Positions 15,547-23,391 of a stretch of DNA of 36,647 nucleotides are shown in pieces. A program made the position numbers and the translations under genes. Each line of letters begins with the position of its first letter. The first letter of the stretch is position 1. Origin of the DNA: Pseudomonadota bacterium (GTDB taxonomy: Bacteria; Pseudomonadota; Gammaproteobacteria; Steroidobacterales; JBCBZW01). The stretch spans positions 1 to 36,647 of the forward strand of contig JBCBZW010000044.1 of NCBI GenBank assembly GCA_039815145.1, in the 5' to 3' direction. Below the pieces are notes generated by a model. The model was not told the origin of the DNA and ran no database searches. It was given only the letters and a program-made list of their open reading frames with translations.

Positions 15547-17448
15547 TCAGAACACCCCCGGCGTGCAGCCCACGAGATCGAGGTTCTCGGCGATCCCCCC
15601 GTAGGGCTCAGGCGCCTGGGTGAAGAAGGGCGCACTGGTCTCGAAGGGCGCCCCGTAGCCCTCGGCGGAGAGGCCCTCGATGTCGAAGGTGTCCGGCGCA
15701 TCCCAGTCCGTACACCAGACGCCGCTGGCGCGGCTCAGGGAGTCGGAGAAGCTGCTGGTGGGGTCGGCCAGGTCGTAGAGCGCATCCAGCTCCGCCTCGC
15801 CCGCCCCCAGCAGCTCGGCGACACCGGTGGTAAAGGCACCGATGCCGTCGCGACGGTTGACCAACACCACCTCCTCGCAGCCGAGCGCCTGCAACACCTG
15901 CGTCGGCACCGGATCGGTCCAACCGCCGGCAGACACGCGACCGTCCGGTAACTCCAAGGCTCGCGCGAGGCCCGGCTCGGCTGGCGACAGGGTGAGGATC
16001 TCGCGCCAGGGCGCTTCGCCCAGGCTGGTGAAGCGCTGGCTCTTGAAGTCGGGGAAGTCGCTCGCGAGGCGCGCCTCGGCGCGGGCGATGTCCGAGCTGC
16101 GTCCCCAGTAGCCAAAGCGAATGTCGTCGAAGCTCACGTCCCAGCTGATCGCCTGGGCGGCCAGGTAGTCCGCGCGCGCTTGCACGTAGATATCCACGGC
16201 GTCGTCCTGGAGCACGGCGGTGGTCACGGCCATCTGCACGTAGCGGCCGATCGGATCGTCCAGGCGCGAAGGCGTGTTCTCGTCGAGGGTGGCGAGGTAG
16301 TCGTCGAACAGCGTCGAGAAGGCCTCGCCGCAAGTGCTATCACCCGCCGGGAGGGTGGCGACCGTGGGCCAGTCCATGAAGCGACCGGGCACGGCGCACG
16401 CATCGACCAGGGTGCGTGCGGCGTCGACGTCGTACTCGCCGTAGGCGGCTAGGAAATTCCCTAGGCGGCCGACGATCTCCGCGAACGCGTCGAAGTTGAT
16501 CACGCCCGGACGCACGAACACAGTGGGATCGTCGACGGTGAAGGTGGCAGCGTTGGCCAGGCTGTCGATCAGATCGAGCGCGTGGAAGACGGGGTCCGGT
16601 GAGGTGAGCAGCAGATCGATGACTTCGGGGTTGATCAGGCTCTGCACGGCCGGGTCGCTCAAGATGTCGAGCAAGGCCTCGACGCCCGCCAAGGGGTCAT
16701 CGCCCTCAAGCAGGGCGAGGATGCCCGCCTCCTCGATCAAGGCGATGAGATCGATGATGAGCACGATGTCGCCGATGAGGCCGGCTTCCGTCAGGCCCTG
16801 GATGGCCTTCATCCAGAAGGCCTCGCGCGCGCCCGCCTCTACCCGCGTGCACGGGCGGTCGCCACAGTCGGTGACGAGCGGGTTGGCCTGGGCGCTCTCG
16901 GTCAGGAACAAGGTGATGCTGCCGGAGCTGCCACCGGCCAGGCCGCCGAGGGGCCCGTAGTGCTCGATCAGGCGGGCGATGGAGGTGAAGTGCGCCCAGA
17001 GGCGGGGGCCGTTGCCGCGAACGCCTGCGCACATGGGGGCGTCGTAGCCCCAGGCACGGACGGCGCGGGCGCCGCCCTCGGGGCGAAAGTCGGCGGTGTC
17101 GAAGCGGTTGTCCGCGTTGCTGTCCCAACCGTAGAGGCCCGTGCGCGCACCGGACGCCACCGTGTAGTAGAGCGGCAAGCCGCGGTTGAAGCGCACGGTG
17201 CCGTCGGTGGCGCCGATGGGATTGCCGCCCGGGAAGTCGAAGCCCGCACTGCGGCGAAGACCGCTTGCCACGCCGAGCAGACTCACCTCGCTGCTGTCCT
17301 CGATGGTCTCGTAGCGCTCGAGTTGGGCGGGCACGACGACCGGTCCGATCACATCGCCTTCGAAGTCGCCCGCTAGGGCGGTGCCGAGCAGACAGGTGGC
17401 TGAGCATGCGAGCAGGGTTGCTGCGCGTCTTGGGTGCGGTCGGTGCAT
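15547..17448 (-). CDS. Exported patatin-like hydrolase, atypical
   Basis: The 633-aa protein starts at ATG 17448 behind GAGGAC. Residues 1-27 are a signal peptide. GGLAGGSSGS near residue 168 fits the patatin nucleophile elbow G-x-S-x-G (S174), and SAGGWTDPVPTQVLQALG from residue 506 aligns with the usual DGG-x-x-x-x-PV-x-x-L segment. The catalytic aspartate of the Ser/Asp dyad would be A507 in that alignment, though D512 five residues on might serve. Long acidic helical insertions (about 225-330) and several cysteines suit an extracytoplasmic protein. The family includes phospholipases and acyl hydrolases. Activity is uncertain because of the dyad change. It is convergent with GH3, 11 bp apart. 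Confidence 0.6.
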   Translation of the reverse strand: MHRPHPRRAATLLACSATCLLGTALAGDFEGDVIGPVVVPAQLERYETIEDSSEVSLLGVASGLRRSAGFDFPGGNPIGATDGTVRFNRGLPLYYTVASGARTGLYGWDSNADNRFDTADFRPEGGARAVRAWGYDAPMCAGVRGNGPRLWAHFTSIARLIEHYGPLGGLAGGSSGSITLFLTESAQANPLVTDCGDRPCTRVEAGAREAFWMKAIQGLTEAGLIGDIVLIIDLIALIEEAGILALLEGDDPLAGVEALLDILSDPAVQSLINPEVIDLLLTSPDPVFHALDLIDSLANAATFTVDDPTVFVRPGVINFDAFAEIVGRLGNFLAAYGEYDVDAARTLVDACAVPGRFMDWPTVATLPAGDSTCGEAFSTLFDDYLATLDENTPSRLDDPIGRYVQMAVTTAVLQDDAVDIYVQARADYLAAQAISWDVSFDDIRFGYWGRSSDIARAEARLASDFPDFKSQRFTSLGEAPWREILTLSPAEPGLARALELPDGRVSAGGWTDPVPTQVLQALGCEEVVLVNRRDGIGAFTTGVAELLGAGEAELDALYDLADPTSSFSDSLSRASGVWCTDWDAPDTFDIEGLSAEGYGAPFETSAPFFTQAPEPYGGIAENLDLVGCTPGVF

Positions 17449-17578
17449 CGATTCGTCCTCTGAGTCGTCCTGGCGGCGTTCATCCGTAACCCGGATGATG
17501 AGTATACCGACGTCAAGGACTGAGAACTGCCGTTGAAACTCGCAGATCGTTGCGGCGTCAATGGCAACGGACTTAAGG

Positions 17579-18484
17579 TTAGCTCCCCTCGAAGGCGTCC
17601 GTCACCGCTGCCAGCATCCAACGCATACGCGGATCCGCCGTGAACCTCGGATGCCACAGGGCGTAGTAATCCGTCACCGGAAGTTGCAACGGCACCTGCT
17701 TCACCACGAAGGGCCCGTGCTGCGCCAACGTGCGAGCCACCCGCGAGGGCACCGTGGTGATGCGGCTATCGCCCAGGAGCTGCGCATCGAGCATGTTGAA
17801 GGCGGGCACCGACGCGCACACGTGTCGCTCCATCCCCAATCGCTCCAGTTCGATGTCCACCACGCCCTTGCGATGACCCAGCGGCGCCACCAACACGTGG
17901 GTGGCCTTAGCGTAGCGGCGCAGGGTGAGATTGCCGGCGGCGAGGGGATTGTCCTCGTGCATCACGCAAACGAAGGGATCGCTCGCGAGCTTGCGCAGCA
18001 TCAGGTTGTCGGGCGCGTGCCAGTTCACCGCCACCAACAGGTTGATCTGACCTGCCTCGAGTTCACGCGCCGAGTAGTCGCGCGCCAGGGGCAGTGTGAT
18101 CAAACGCAGACGCGGCGCCTCCTCCGCGAGGCGACTGACCAGGGGCGACACGAGCCGCGCGAGCACCTCGTCCGTCGCGCTGATCACGAACTGCCCGGTG
18201 AAATCGGCGGGCGAGATCGGGGCCCGCGCCACTAACTCGGCGGCTTGCCCCAGCAGGGCCTCCACCTGCTCGCGCAAGGCCAGGGCACGCGGCGTGGGTT
18301 GCATGCCATCGCTGGTCCGCACGAAGAGCTCATCGTCGAACCACTCGCGCAACTGCGCGAGTTGCTTGCTCACGGCGGACTGGGTGACCTGCATGGCGTC
18401 CGCCGCCGCGACGAGGCTGCCGCGGGTCATGATGGCGTCGAAGGCCTCGAGCAATGGCAAACGCTTCAAATTCCTGATGCTCAT
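17579..18484 (-). CDS. LysR-family transcriptional regulator
   Basis: The protein has 301 residues from ATG 18484, which has AGGAAAG in front; an ATG six codons upstream (18502) has none. The N-terminal winged HTH reads LEAFDAIMTRGSLVAAADAMQVTQSAVSKQLAQL, of the usual LysR form, followed by FDDELFVRTSDGMQPT. The C-terminal effector domain starts near residue 90 (FVISATDEVLARLVSPLVSRL). It is divergent from the GST operon across 90 bp that contain a LysR-type T-N11-A dyad, so it probably controls that operon and itself. The inducer is unknown; an electrophile or aromatic compound would fit the target genes (inference). Confidence 0.92.
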   Translation of the reverse strand: MSIRNLKRLPLLEAFDAIMTRGSLVAAADAMQVTQSAVSKQLAQLREWFDDELFVRTSDGMQPTPRALALREQVEALLGQAAELVARAPISPADFTGQFVISATDEVLARLVSPLVSRLAEEAPRLRLITLPLARDYSARELEAGQINLLVAVNWHAPDNLMLRKLASDPFVCVMHEDNPLAAGNLTLRRYAKATHVLVAPLGHRKGVVDIELERLGMERHVCASVPAFNMLDAQLLGDSRITTVPSRVARTLAQHGPFVVKQVPLQLPVTDYYALWHPRFTADPRMRWMLAAVTDAFEGS

Positions 18485-18500
18485 ACTAGTCTTTCCTATC

Positions 18501-18515
18501 ATTCCATTTCGGAAT
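18501..18515. promoter_or_regulatory. LysR-type operator (T-N11-A)
   Basis: ATTCC-ATTTC-GGAAT is a perfect 5-bp inverted repeat with a 5-bp spacer and contains the T-N11-A core of LysR boxes. It sits in the 90-bp gap between the divergent LysR and GST genes, 17 bp from the LysR start and 60 bp from the GST start. This is the standard arrangement for autoregulation plus activation of the divergent operon. Confidence 0.65.
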
Positions 18516-18574
18516 ATTCAAGGCTGCCCTATCGTGCACCCCACGAACCCACAACACCCCCTTGGAGATCTCCG

Positions 18575-19204
18575 ATGAAACTCTTCTACAAGCCCGGCGC
18601 CTGCTCCCTGGCCTCCCACATCGTGCTCAACGAGCTGGACTACACCTTCAGCCTGGAAAAGACGGATACAGCGAAGGCCCTCACGGCCTCCGGCATCGAC
18701 TACCGCACCATCAACCCCAACGGCTACGTGCCCGCGCTGCAGACCGACGACGGCGACGTGATCACGGAGAACACGGCCATCCTGCAGTACCTCGCCGACA
18801 GCGCCCCCACCGCCGGCCTGGCCCCCACGCCCGGCACCCTGGCGCGTACGCGTCTGCACGAGATGCTCAGCTTCCTATCCACCGAACTGCACAAGGCCTA
18901 CGGCCCCTACTTCTCGGGGGAGACCTTGGAGGGCGAACGCAAGCGCGCCGTCGAGCGCAAGCTGAACGCACGCCTCGACATCCTAAGCGATCAATTAGGC
19001 GATGGCCGTGCCTACCTGCTCGGCGAGCACTACAGCGTGGCCGACGCCTACGCCTTCGTGCTGCTCAGCTGGTCCTTCGTCATCCAGCATGACCTCGCCC
19101 GCTGGCCTGCCCTGGTCGCCTACTTCCAGCGCATCCGCTCCCGCCCAGCGGTGATTGAAGCGATGGTCGCCGAGGGACTGCTGGCGGCGGAGAAGGCATC
19201 ATGA
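18575..19204 (+). CDS. Glutathione S-transferase
   Basis: The 209-aa protein starts at ATG 18575 behind TTGGAG. The N-terminal thioredoxin-like domain begins MKLFYKPGACSLASHIVLNE, the form of beta-class bacterial GSTs with the catalytic cysteine at residue 10. The glutathione-contact motif NPNGYVPAL and the ENTAILQYLAD helix follow. The all-helical C-terminal domain contains LGEHYSVADAYAFVLL. It conjugates glutathione to electrophiles or isomerises substrates in the cytoplasm. Its last codon overlaps the next start as ATGA. The operon with an NTF2-like protein, a tautomerase and a transporter suggests a small detoxification or catabolic unit under the divergent LysR. Confidence 0.93.
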   Translation: MKLFYKPGACSLASHIVLNELDYTFSLEKTDTAKALTASGIDYRTINPNGYVPALQTDDGDVITENTAILQYLADSAPTAGLAPTPGTLARTRLHEMLSFLSTELHKAYGPYFSGETLEGERKRAVERKLNARLDILSDQLGDGRAYLLGEHYSVADAYAFVLLSWSFVIQHDLARWPALVAYFQRIRSRPAVIEAMVAEGLLAAEKAS

Positions 19205-19605
19205 ATCCCTTCGAGGCCATCGAAGACGTGCTGGTCACCTACTTCGAGGGGCTGCACTACAGCGACACGGAGCGCCTGGCGGCGGTCTTCCACCCGCGGG
19301 CCATCTACGCCACCGCCGATGAGCACCCCACGCTGGTGCGGGACATGGACGACTACCTCTCGGTGGTGGCCACCCGGGAGTCCCCCGCCGCTCGCGGCGA
19401 GGCACGCCACGACGCCATCGATGCGATCGAGTTGGCCGGTCCCAACACGGCCCTGGCGCGCGTGCGATGCGCCATCGGGTCTCGGCGCTTCGTCGACTTC
19501 CTGACTCTGGTGCGCGAGCACGGCCGATGGCGGATCATGGCCAAGGTGTTTCAGATCATCGAAGACGACGGCAAGCAACAGGAGACCTCGCCATGCCCTA
19601 CGTGA
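19201..19605 (+). CDS. NTF2-like (lumazine-binding-like) protein
   Basis: The 134-aa cytoplasmic protein shows an NTF2-like pattern: EAIEDVLVTYFEGLHYSDTERLAAVFHPRAIYAT, then ARVRCAIGSRRFVDFLTLVREHGRWRIMAKVFQII. This matches the putative lumazine-binding subgroup, whose members are mostly small-molecule binders or isomerases of unknown substrate. It starts within the GST stop (ATGA) and ends 13 bp inside the tautomerase gene, so all three are co-translated. A role beside GST and the tautomerase in handling one compound is likely but inferred. Confidence 0.82.
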   Translation: MNPFEAIEDVLVTYFEGLHYSDTERLAAVFHPRAIYATADEHPTLVRDMDDYLSVVATRESPAARGEARHDAIDAIELAGPNTALARVRCAIGSRRFVDFLTLVREHGRWRIMAKVFQIIEDDGKQQETSPCPT

Positions 19606-19796
19606 ACATCAAGGTGACCCGTGAAGGGGTGTCAGCGGCGCAAAAGGCCGAACTGATCAGCGGCGTGACCGAGCTGCTGCAGACGGTGCTGAACAAGAAC
19701 CCCGCCACCACGGTGGTGGTCATCGACGAAGTCGACATGGAGAACTGGGGCATCGCGGGACTGCCCGTGACCGAGTACCGCGAGCGCCACTCGTGA
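19593..19796 (+). CDS. 4-oxalocrotonate tautomerase family protein
   Basis: The 67-aa protein starts at ATG 19593 behind AGGAGA, inside the end of the NTF2-like gene; longer in-frame starts would bury the catalytic proline. After methionine removal Pro-1 (PYVNIKV) becomes the catalytic base. TREGVSAAQKAELISGVTELL is the family helix, and VVVIDEVDMENWGIAG carries the second conserved segment. Enzymes of this type catalyse keto-enol or dehalogenating reactions. The size equals the usual subunit of the hexamer. Its stop overlaps the next GTG start as GTGA. Confidence 0.9.
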   Translation: MPYVNIKVTREGVSAAQKAELISGVTELLQTVLNKNPATTVVVIDEVDMENWGIAGLPVTEYRERHS

Positions 19797-20248
19797 CCGG
19801 GTCGATCGGCGCCGGCGCGGCGAGTGTGATCATGCTGCTCGCCGGTGTCGGCATCCCGGTGATGGCAGCGCTCAACGGCCGCCTGGGCACGCATCTGGGC
19901 AACCCGACCCTGGCCGCCGCGATCCTCTTCGCGGTGGCCTTGGTCACGGCGCTCGTGCTCATGGCCTTGCAAGGCAGGCAGGTCGCGCTATCGGGCCTCG
20001 GCACAGCCAGCGCCCCGTTGTACCTCGGCGGCCTCCTGGTCGCCGCCTACGTCGTGTCGATCACCACACTCGGCCCGCGGATCGGCCTCGGCAATGCCAT
20101 CTTCCTGGTGTTGCTCGGGCAACTGCTGGCGTCGGCGTTCATCGATCACTTCGGTCTGTTCGGCGTACAGCAGGCTGCGCTGACGCCGTCACGCTTACTC
20201 GGGCTCGGCTTGATCGCCACCGGCGTCGCCCTCGCGCGCAACGCCTGA
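19793..20248 (+). CDS. DMT-superfamily membrane protein, YdcZ (DUF606) type
   Basis: The 151-aa protein has five hydrophobic segments and the family motifs GVGIPVMAALNGRLG at the N-terminus and GLGNAIFLVLLGQLLASAFIDHFG in the fourth segment. It starts at the GTG that overlaps the tautomerase stop. YdcZ-type proteins are half-size members of the drug/metabolite transporter superfamily and presumably act as dimers in the inner membrane. As the last gene of the LysR-linked operon it probably exports or imports the compound handled by the GST, NTF2 and tautomerase proteins (inference). Confidence 0.88.
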   Translation: MTGSIGAGAASVIMLLAGVGIPVMAALNGRLGTHLGNPTLAAAILFAVALVTALVLMALQGRQVALSGLGTASAPLYLGGLLVAAYVVSITTLGPRIGLGNAIFLVLLGQLLASAFIDHFGLFGVQQAALTPSRLLGLGLIATGVALARNA

Positions 20249-20280
20249 AGCCCCGCTCCCGCAATCCCGTCGGGCGGGCT
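20249..20280 (+). terminator. Possible terminator after the GST operon
   Basis: AGCCC (20249-20253) pairs with GGGCT (20276-20280), with a further inner CCCG/CGGG pairing and small bulges. There is no T-run. Position just after the operon's last stop supports termination; the fold is imperfect. Confidence 0.35.
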
Positions 20281-20350
20281 CAGCGGTGCGTGGCGGAGCC
20301 CCCCGCCTCGCCTACAATGGGGCATCGGCTCCCATCCCAAGGAAGAGACA

Positions 20351-21499
20351 ATGATCCGTATTCGGCCCACCCTCGCCGCGCTCGCCAGCCTGCTGCTGAT
20401 CGCCGGCGCCGCCCACGCTCAGCTGCCCTTCGACGTCGAGCCGATCACCGCCTTCGACGAGCCGTGGGCCCTGCACTTCCTGCCCGACGGCCGCCTGCTC
20501 GTGACCGAGAAGAAGGGCAACCTGCGCATCGTCATCCAGGACGGCGAGTCCTCCCGACCCGTAGGCGGCATGCCAGATGTGGACTACGGCGGCCAGGGTG
20601 GCCTCGGCGATGTGATCGCCCACCCCGAGTTCGAGAGCAACCGCCTCATCTACCTGAGCTACGCGGAACGCGGCACGGGGGGCACGCGCGGCGCTGCCGT
20701 GGCCCGCGCGGTGCTCGACGATAGCGGCCGCCGCGCCGTGCTCAAGGACCTCGAGGTGATCTGGCGCCAGTACCCGAAGGTGGTCGGCCGCGGCCACTAC
20801 GGCCATCGCATGCTGTTCGATGACGATGGCTACCTATGGATCTCCTCAGGTGAACGCCAGAAATTCACCCCCGCCCAGGACATGCAGGCGAACCTCGGCA
20901 AGGTGCTTCGCCTGCGCGACGACGGCTCCATCCCCGAGGACAACCCCTTCGTCGGGCTCATCGAGCGCAACCCCGCCGTCGACGACATCGGCGTCTACGG
21001 CCAGGTCTGGTCCTTAGGCCACCGCAACCCCCTCGGCATCGCCTTCGATCTGCAGGGCCGCCTGTGGAACGTCGAGATGGGCCCTGGTGGCGGCGATGAA
21101 CTCAACCTCGTCGTCCGCGGCGCCAACTACGGCTACCCGGAGGTCTCCAACGGCAACCACTACAACGGTCGCCCGATTCCCGATCACGACACGCGCCCCG
21201 AGTTCAACGCGCCCGCCGCCTGGTGGTCGCCGGTGATCTCCCCGGGCCACCTGATGGTGTACGGCGGCGACGTCTTCGCCGACTGGAAGGGGGACGCCTT
21301 GATCGCGGGCCTCTCCTCACGCGCCATCATCCGCGTGGCGTTGGGCGATGACGGCACCGCGCGCGAGGTGGAGCGCTTCCCCATGGGCGCCCGCATCCGC
21401 GGCCTGGCGGAGGGACCTGACGGCAATCTATGGGTCCTCGAGGACGAACGTGGTCGCAGCCAGGGCCGCCTCCTGAAGCTCACCCCGAAAAGTCAGTAG
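20351..21499 (+). CDS. PQQ-dependent sugar dehydrogenase (soluble aldose dehydrogenase type)
   Basis: The 382-aa protein starts at ATG 20351 behind AAGGAAGAG. Residues 1-23 are a signal peptide (AAHAQ). The mature part is a six-bladed beta-propeller with the expected motifs: LEPWALHFLP-like FDEPWALHFLPDGRLLVTEK, GGQGGLGDV, GHYGHRMLFDDDGYLWISSGER, GQVWSLGHRNPLGIAFD and WNVEMGPGGGDELN. This family (YliI/Asd) oxidises aldoses in the periplasm with PQQ and passes electrons to a quinone or cytochrome. No pqq synthesis genes are in the window, so the cofactor must come from elsewhere in the genome or the environment. Confidence 0.9.
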   Translation: MIRIRPTLAALASLLLIAGAAHAQLPFDVEPITAFDEPWALHFLPDGRLLVTEKKGNLRIVIQDGESSRPVGGMPDVDYGGQGGLGDVIAHPEFESNRLIYLSYAERGTGGTRGAAVARAVLDDSGRRAVLKDLEVIWRQYPKVVGRGHYGHRMLFDDDGYLWISSGERQKFTPAQDMQANLGKVLRLRDDGSIPEDNPFVGLIERNPAVDDIGVYGQVWSLGHRNPLGIAFDLQGRLWNVEMGPGGGDELNLVVRGANYGYPEVSNGNHYNGRPIPDHDTRPEFNAPAAWWSPVISPGHLMVYGGDVFADWKGDALIAGLSSRAIIRVALGDDGTAREVERFPMGARIRGLAEGPDGNLWVLEDERGRSQGRLLKLTPKSQ

Positions 21500-21507
21500 C
21501 GCCTGCG

Positions 21508-22041
21508 ATGACCATTGCGGAACTCGGCGCCCTCGGCGAGCTATTGGGGGCGATCGGTGTGATCGCCTCCTTGATCTACCTGGCGATCCAGGTGCGCCAG
21601 AACACGCGCGCCATGGAGGAGAGCCGACGCCTGGCCCTGGCCCAGACCTATCAGATGCGCGCCGATGCGCTGCAGGAGATGCTCGTGAATGCGGCCCAGA
21701 GCGAGATCGGCGCCATCATCTGCAAGCTCACCCAGGCCGGCTACCCGCGCGACATCGATGCCCTAGACCAGCTCACGGACGAGGAACGCGGCCGCTTTCG
21801 CCAGTGGCAGATCGCCCAACAAACCCATTGGGACAACATGCACTTCCAGTACCAGCAGGGGTTTCTGGACCCGGAGTACTACGAGTGCGAGTTCCGCCAA
21901 CGGGTCGTGCGCCTCGCGCCCACCTGGCGCGCCCTCGGACTCACGGGCGGGCGCCGCAGCTTCTTCGAGGCGGTCCGGGAACTCGAGGTGGAGGCGGAGC
22001 AGGCAGCGACGCCCACGCCCGCGCCGCCGCCGGAGGAGTAG
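21508..22041 (+). CDS. Small membrane-anchored protein of unknown function
   Basis: The 177-aa protein from ATG 21508 has one N-terminal membrane helix (about residues 8-28, LGALGELLGAIGVIASLIYLAIQ), followed by VRQNTRAMEESRR and a long helical cytoplasmic part ending in a proline-rich tail. This shape, one helix followed by a QVRQNT-like basic stretch, is recurrent in hypothetical proteins of marine and soil Gammaproteobacteria. I know no function for it. There is no clear ribosome binding site. The start is 8 bp after the sugar dehydrogenase stop, which suggests co-transcription. Confidence 0.7.
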   Translation: MTIAELGALGELLGAIGVIASLIYLAIQVRQNTRAMEESRRLALAQTYQMRADALQEMLVNAAQSEIGAIICKLTQAGYPRDIDALDQLTDEERGRFRQWQIAQQTHWDNMHFQYQQGFLDPEYYECEFRQRVVRLAPTWRALGLTGGRRSFFEAVRELEVEAEQAATPTPAPPPEE

Positions 22042-22053
22042 CCTCCTGCTGCG

Positions 22054-22662
22054 CTATCGCAAGTCGCGGGCACCGCGCGTCGGTATCCAACGCGACCCCT
22101 CGATCACGAGCAGGGCGACCAACCAACCGTAGGCCGCACCCGGATCGAAGGCCGTGAGTATCCAGTGCGCGAAGGCGAGTGCCGCCGCCACGTAGACGCT
22201 GCGATGAAGCCGCTTCCAACGCGGCCCGAGGCGACGCACGCTGGCGTTGTTACTGGTGGCGGCGAGCAACGCCATGATCAGGAGGCCCACCCAAGCGGTG
22301 AGATAGGCTGGCGTCAGCCCCTCGGCCAGCACCCGCGACCACGGCTGGCGCCACAGATAGGCCACGGCGTGCAACGTGAGGTAGGCGAAGCTGGCAACCC
22401 CGACCGCCCGGCGATGGCGCAATAGCCCCGATCGAAGACGTCCGCTGGGCAACCAGCGACACACGGGGGTGATGGCGAGCGCCACGATGACGAGCTGAAG
22501 CGCCAGCAAGCCCGTGTGGTGAATGTACTCGCCGTAGACGTGGCGGCCGGTGAGGTACTGGCCGGTCCACCACAGGGCAGGCAGGCTCAAGGCGACCCAG
22601 AGGATCGCCTTGGTCAGCGCGAACGAATACGCTGCGGCGCCTTCAGGCCCTCGCCCGCTCAA
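22054..22662 (-). CDS. msrQ: MsrQ-like haem-binding membrane protein
   Basis: The 202-aa protein begins at TTG 22662 behind AGGAG. It has about six membrane helices of the ferric reductase-like (YedZ/MsrQ) domain, with candidate haem histidines in YIHHTGLLALQL, TLHAVAYL, RLHRSVY and FAHW. MsrQ passes electrons from quinols or flavin to the periplasmic methionine sulfoxide reductase MsrP. No msrP gene is adjacent, whereas the two are usually paired. The partner may lie elsewhere, or this copy may serve another acceptor. It follows the helix-hairpin-helix gene by 8 bp and may share its transcript. Confidence 0.8.
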   Translation of the reverse strand: MSGRGPEGAAAYSFALTKAILWVALSLPALWWTGQYLTGRHVYGEYIHHTGLLALQLVIVALAITPVCRWLPSGRLRSGLLRHRRAVGVASFAYLTLHAVAYLWRQPWSRVLAEGLTPAYLTAWVGLLIMALLAATSNNASVRRLGPRWKRLHRSVYVAAALAFAHWILTAFDPGAAYGWLVALLVIEGSRWIPTRGARDLR

Positions 22663-22670
22663 GGCACCGC

Positions 22671-23333
22671 CTACTCCTGGACGGGATCGAGGACGACGTA
22701 GCTCTCCAGGCGCGCAAGCTCCTGCTCGTCCACGTACTTACCGATCTCCTTGCGGAACTGCTCGATGGACGCGTAGGGGCGGTACTCCTCGACCTCGTGC
22801 ACCATGCGCTCGCTCATCCCGGGGACGCGCAGCAGCTGGGCCTTGGTGCCCGCGTTCAGGGGCACGGGGATGTGCACGTACTGGGCGAGGCGAGCCACCT
22901 CCGTGGTATCGACATACTTGCCGATCTCGCGCCGGAACTGCTCCATGCTCGTGTACGGGCGGTATTCCTCGAACTCGTGGGCCATGCGCTCGCTCATGCC
23001 GGGAATGAGCATGATCTCCTCGCGGCTGGCGCTGTTGAGGTCGATCGCCCGGAAGGCGCGCGCGTAGAGCTCCGTGCGTTGCTCCTCGCTCAGCATGGGC
23101 GCGAGGACAGCGTCGAAGGCGCCGGCGGAGAGCACCGGTCGGGCCGCGACGATCGCCTGCGCCACCGCCTCGTCCACGTTCGGCAGCTGCTGAAGCTCAC
23201 CGGCGTCGATGAGATTGGGGTCGAGCACGCCACCGTCCGCGACGTGTTGCACCGGTGCCGGCGGGGTGCACGCGGTGAGGCCGACGGTCATGAGGGCGCA
23301 AAGGATGGCGACAACGGAGGGTCGAGTTCGCAA
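22671..23333 (-). CDS. Helix-hairpin-helix lipoprotein with internal repeats (ComEA-like)
   Basis: I place the start at TTG 23333, which has GGAG 8 nt upstream and puts a compact signal peptide before the lipobox LTAC (Cys22). A more distant TTG at 23378 has no such site. The 220-aa product has two almost identical repeats of 60-aa period (about residues 98-153 and 158-213). Each contains a helix-hairpin-helix (IPGMSERM / VPGMSERM) and a shared tail EEYRPY-x-S/I-x-EQFR-x-EIGKYVD. A more worn third copy precedes them. ComEA-type HhH domains bind double-stranded DNA without sequence preference in the periplasm. A DNA-uptake or envelope DNA-binding role is possible; these repeats can also mediate protein contacts. 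Confidence 0.7.
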   Translation of the reverse strand: MRTRPSVVAILCALMTVGLTACTPPAPVQHVADGGVLDPNLIDAGELQQLPNVDEAVAQAIVAARPVLSAGAFDAVLAPMLSEEQRTELYARAFRAIDLNSASREEIMLIPGMSERMAHEFEEYRPYTSMEQFRREIGKYVDTTEVARLAQYVHIPVPLNAGTKAQLLRVPGMSERMVHEVEEYRPYASIEQFRKEIGKYVDEQELARLESYVVLDPVQE

Positions 23334-23391
23334 GGCGGCAGCTCCACAGATCAATGAGGGCCACAACGCTACCCGCAAATGCGATTGATTT

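Noticed and set aside
17449-17578. Promoter with TTGACG and TATACT upstream of the patatin-like gene
   Set aside because: The two hexamers are only 4 bp apart, so they cannot form one sigma-70 promoter.
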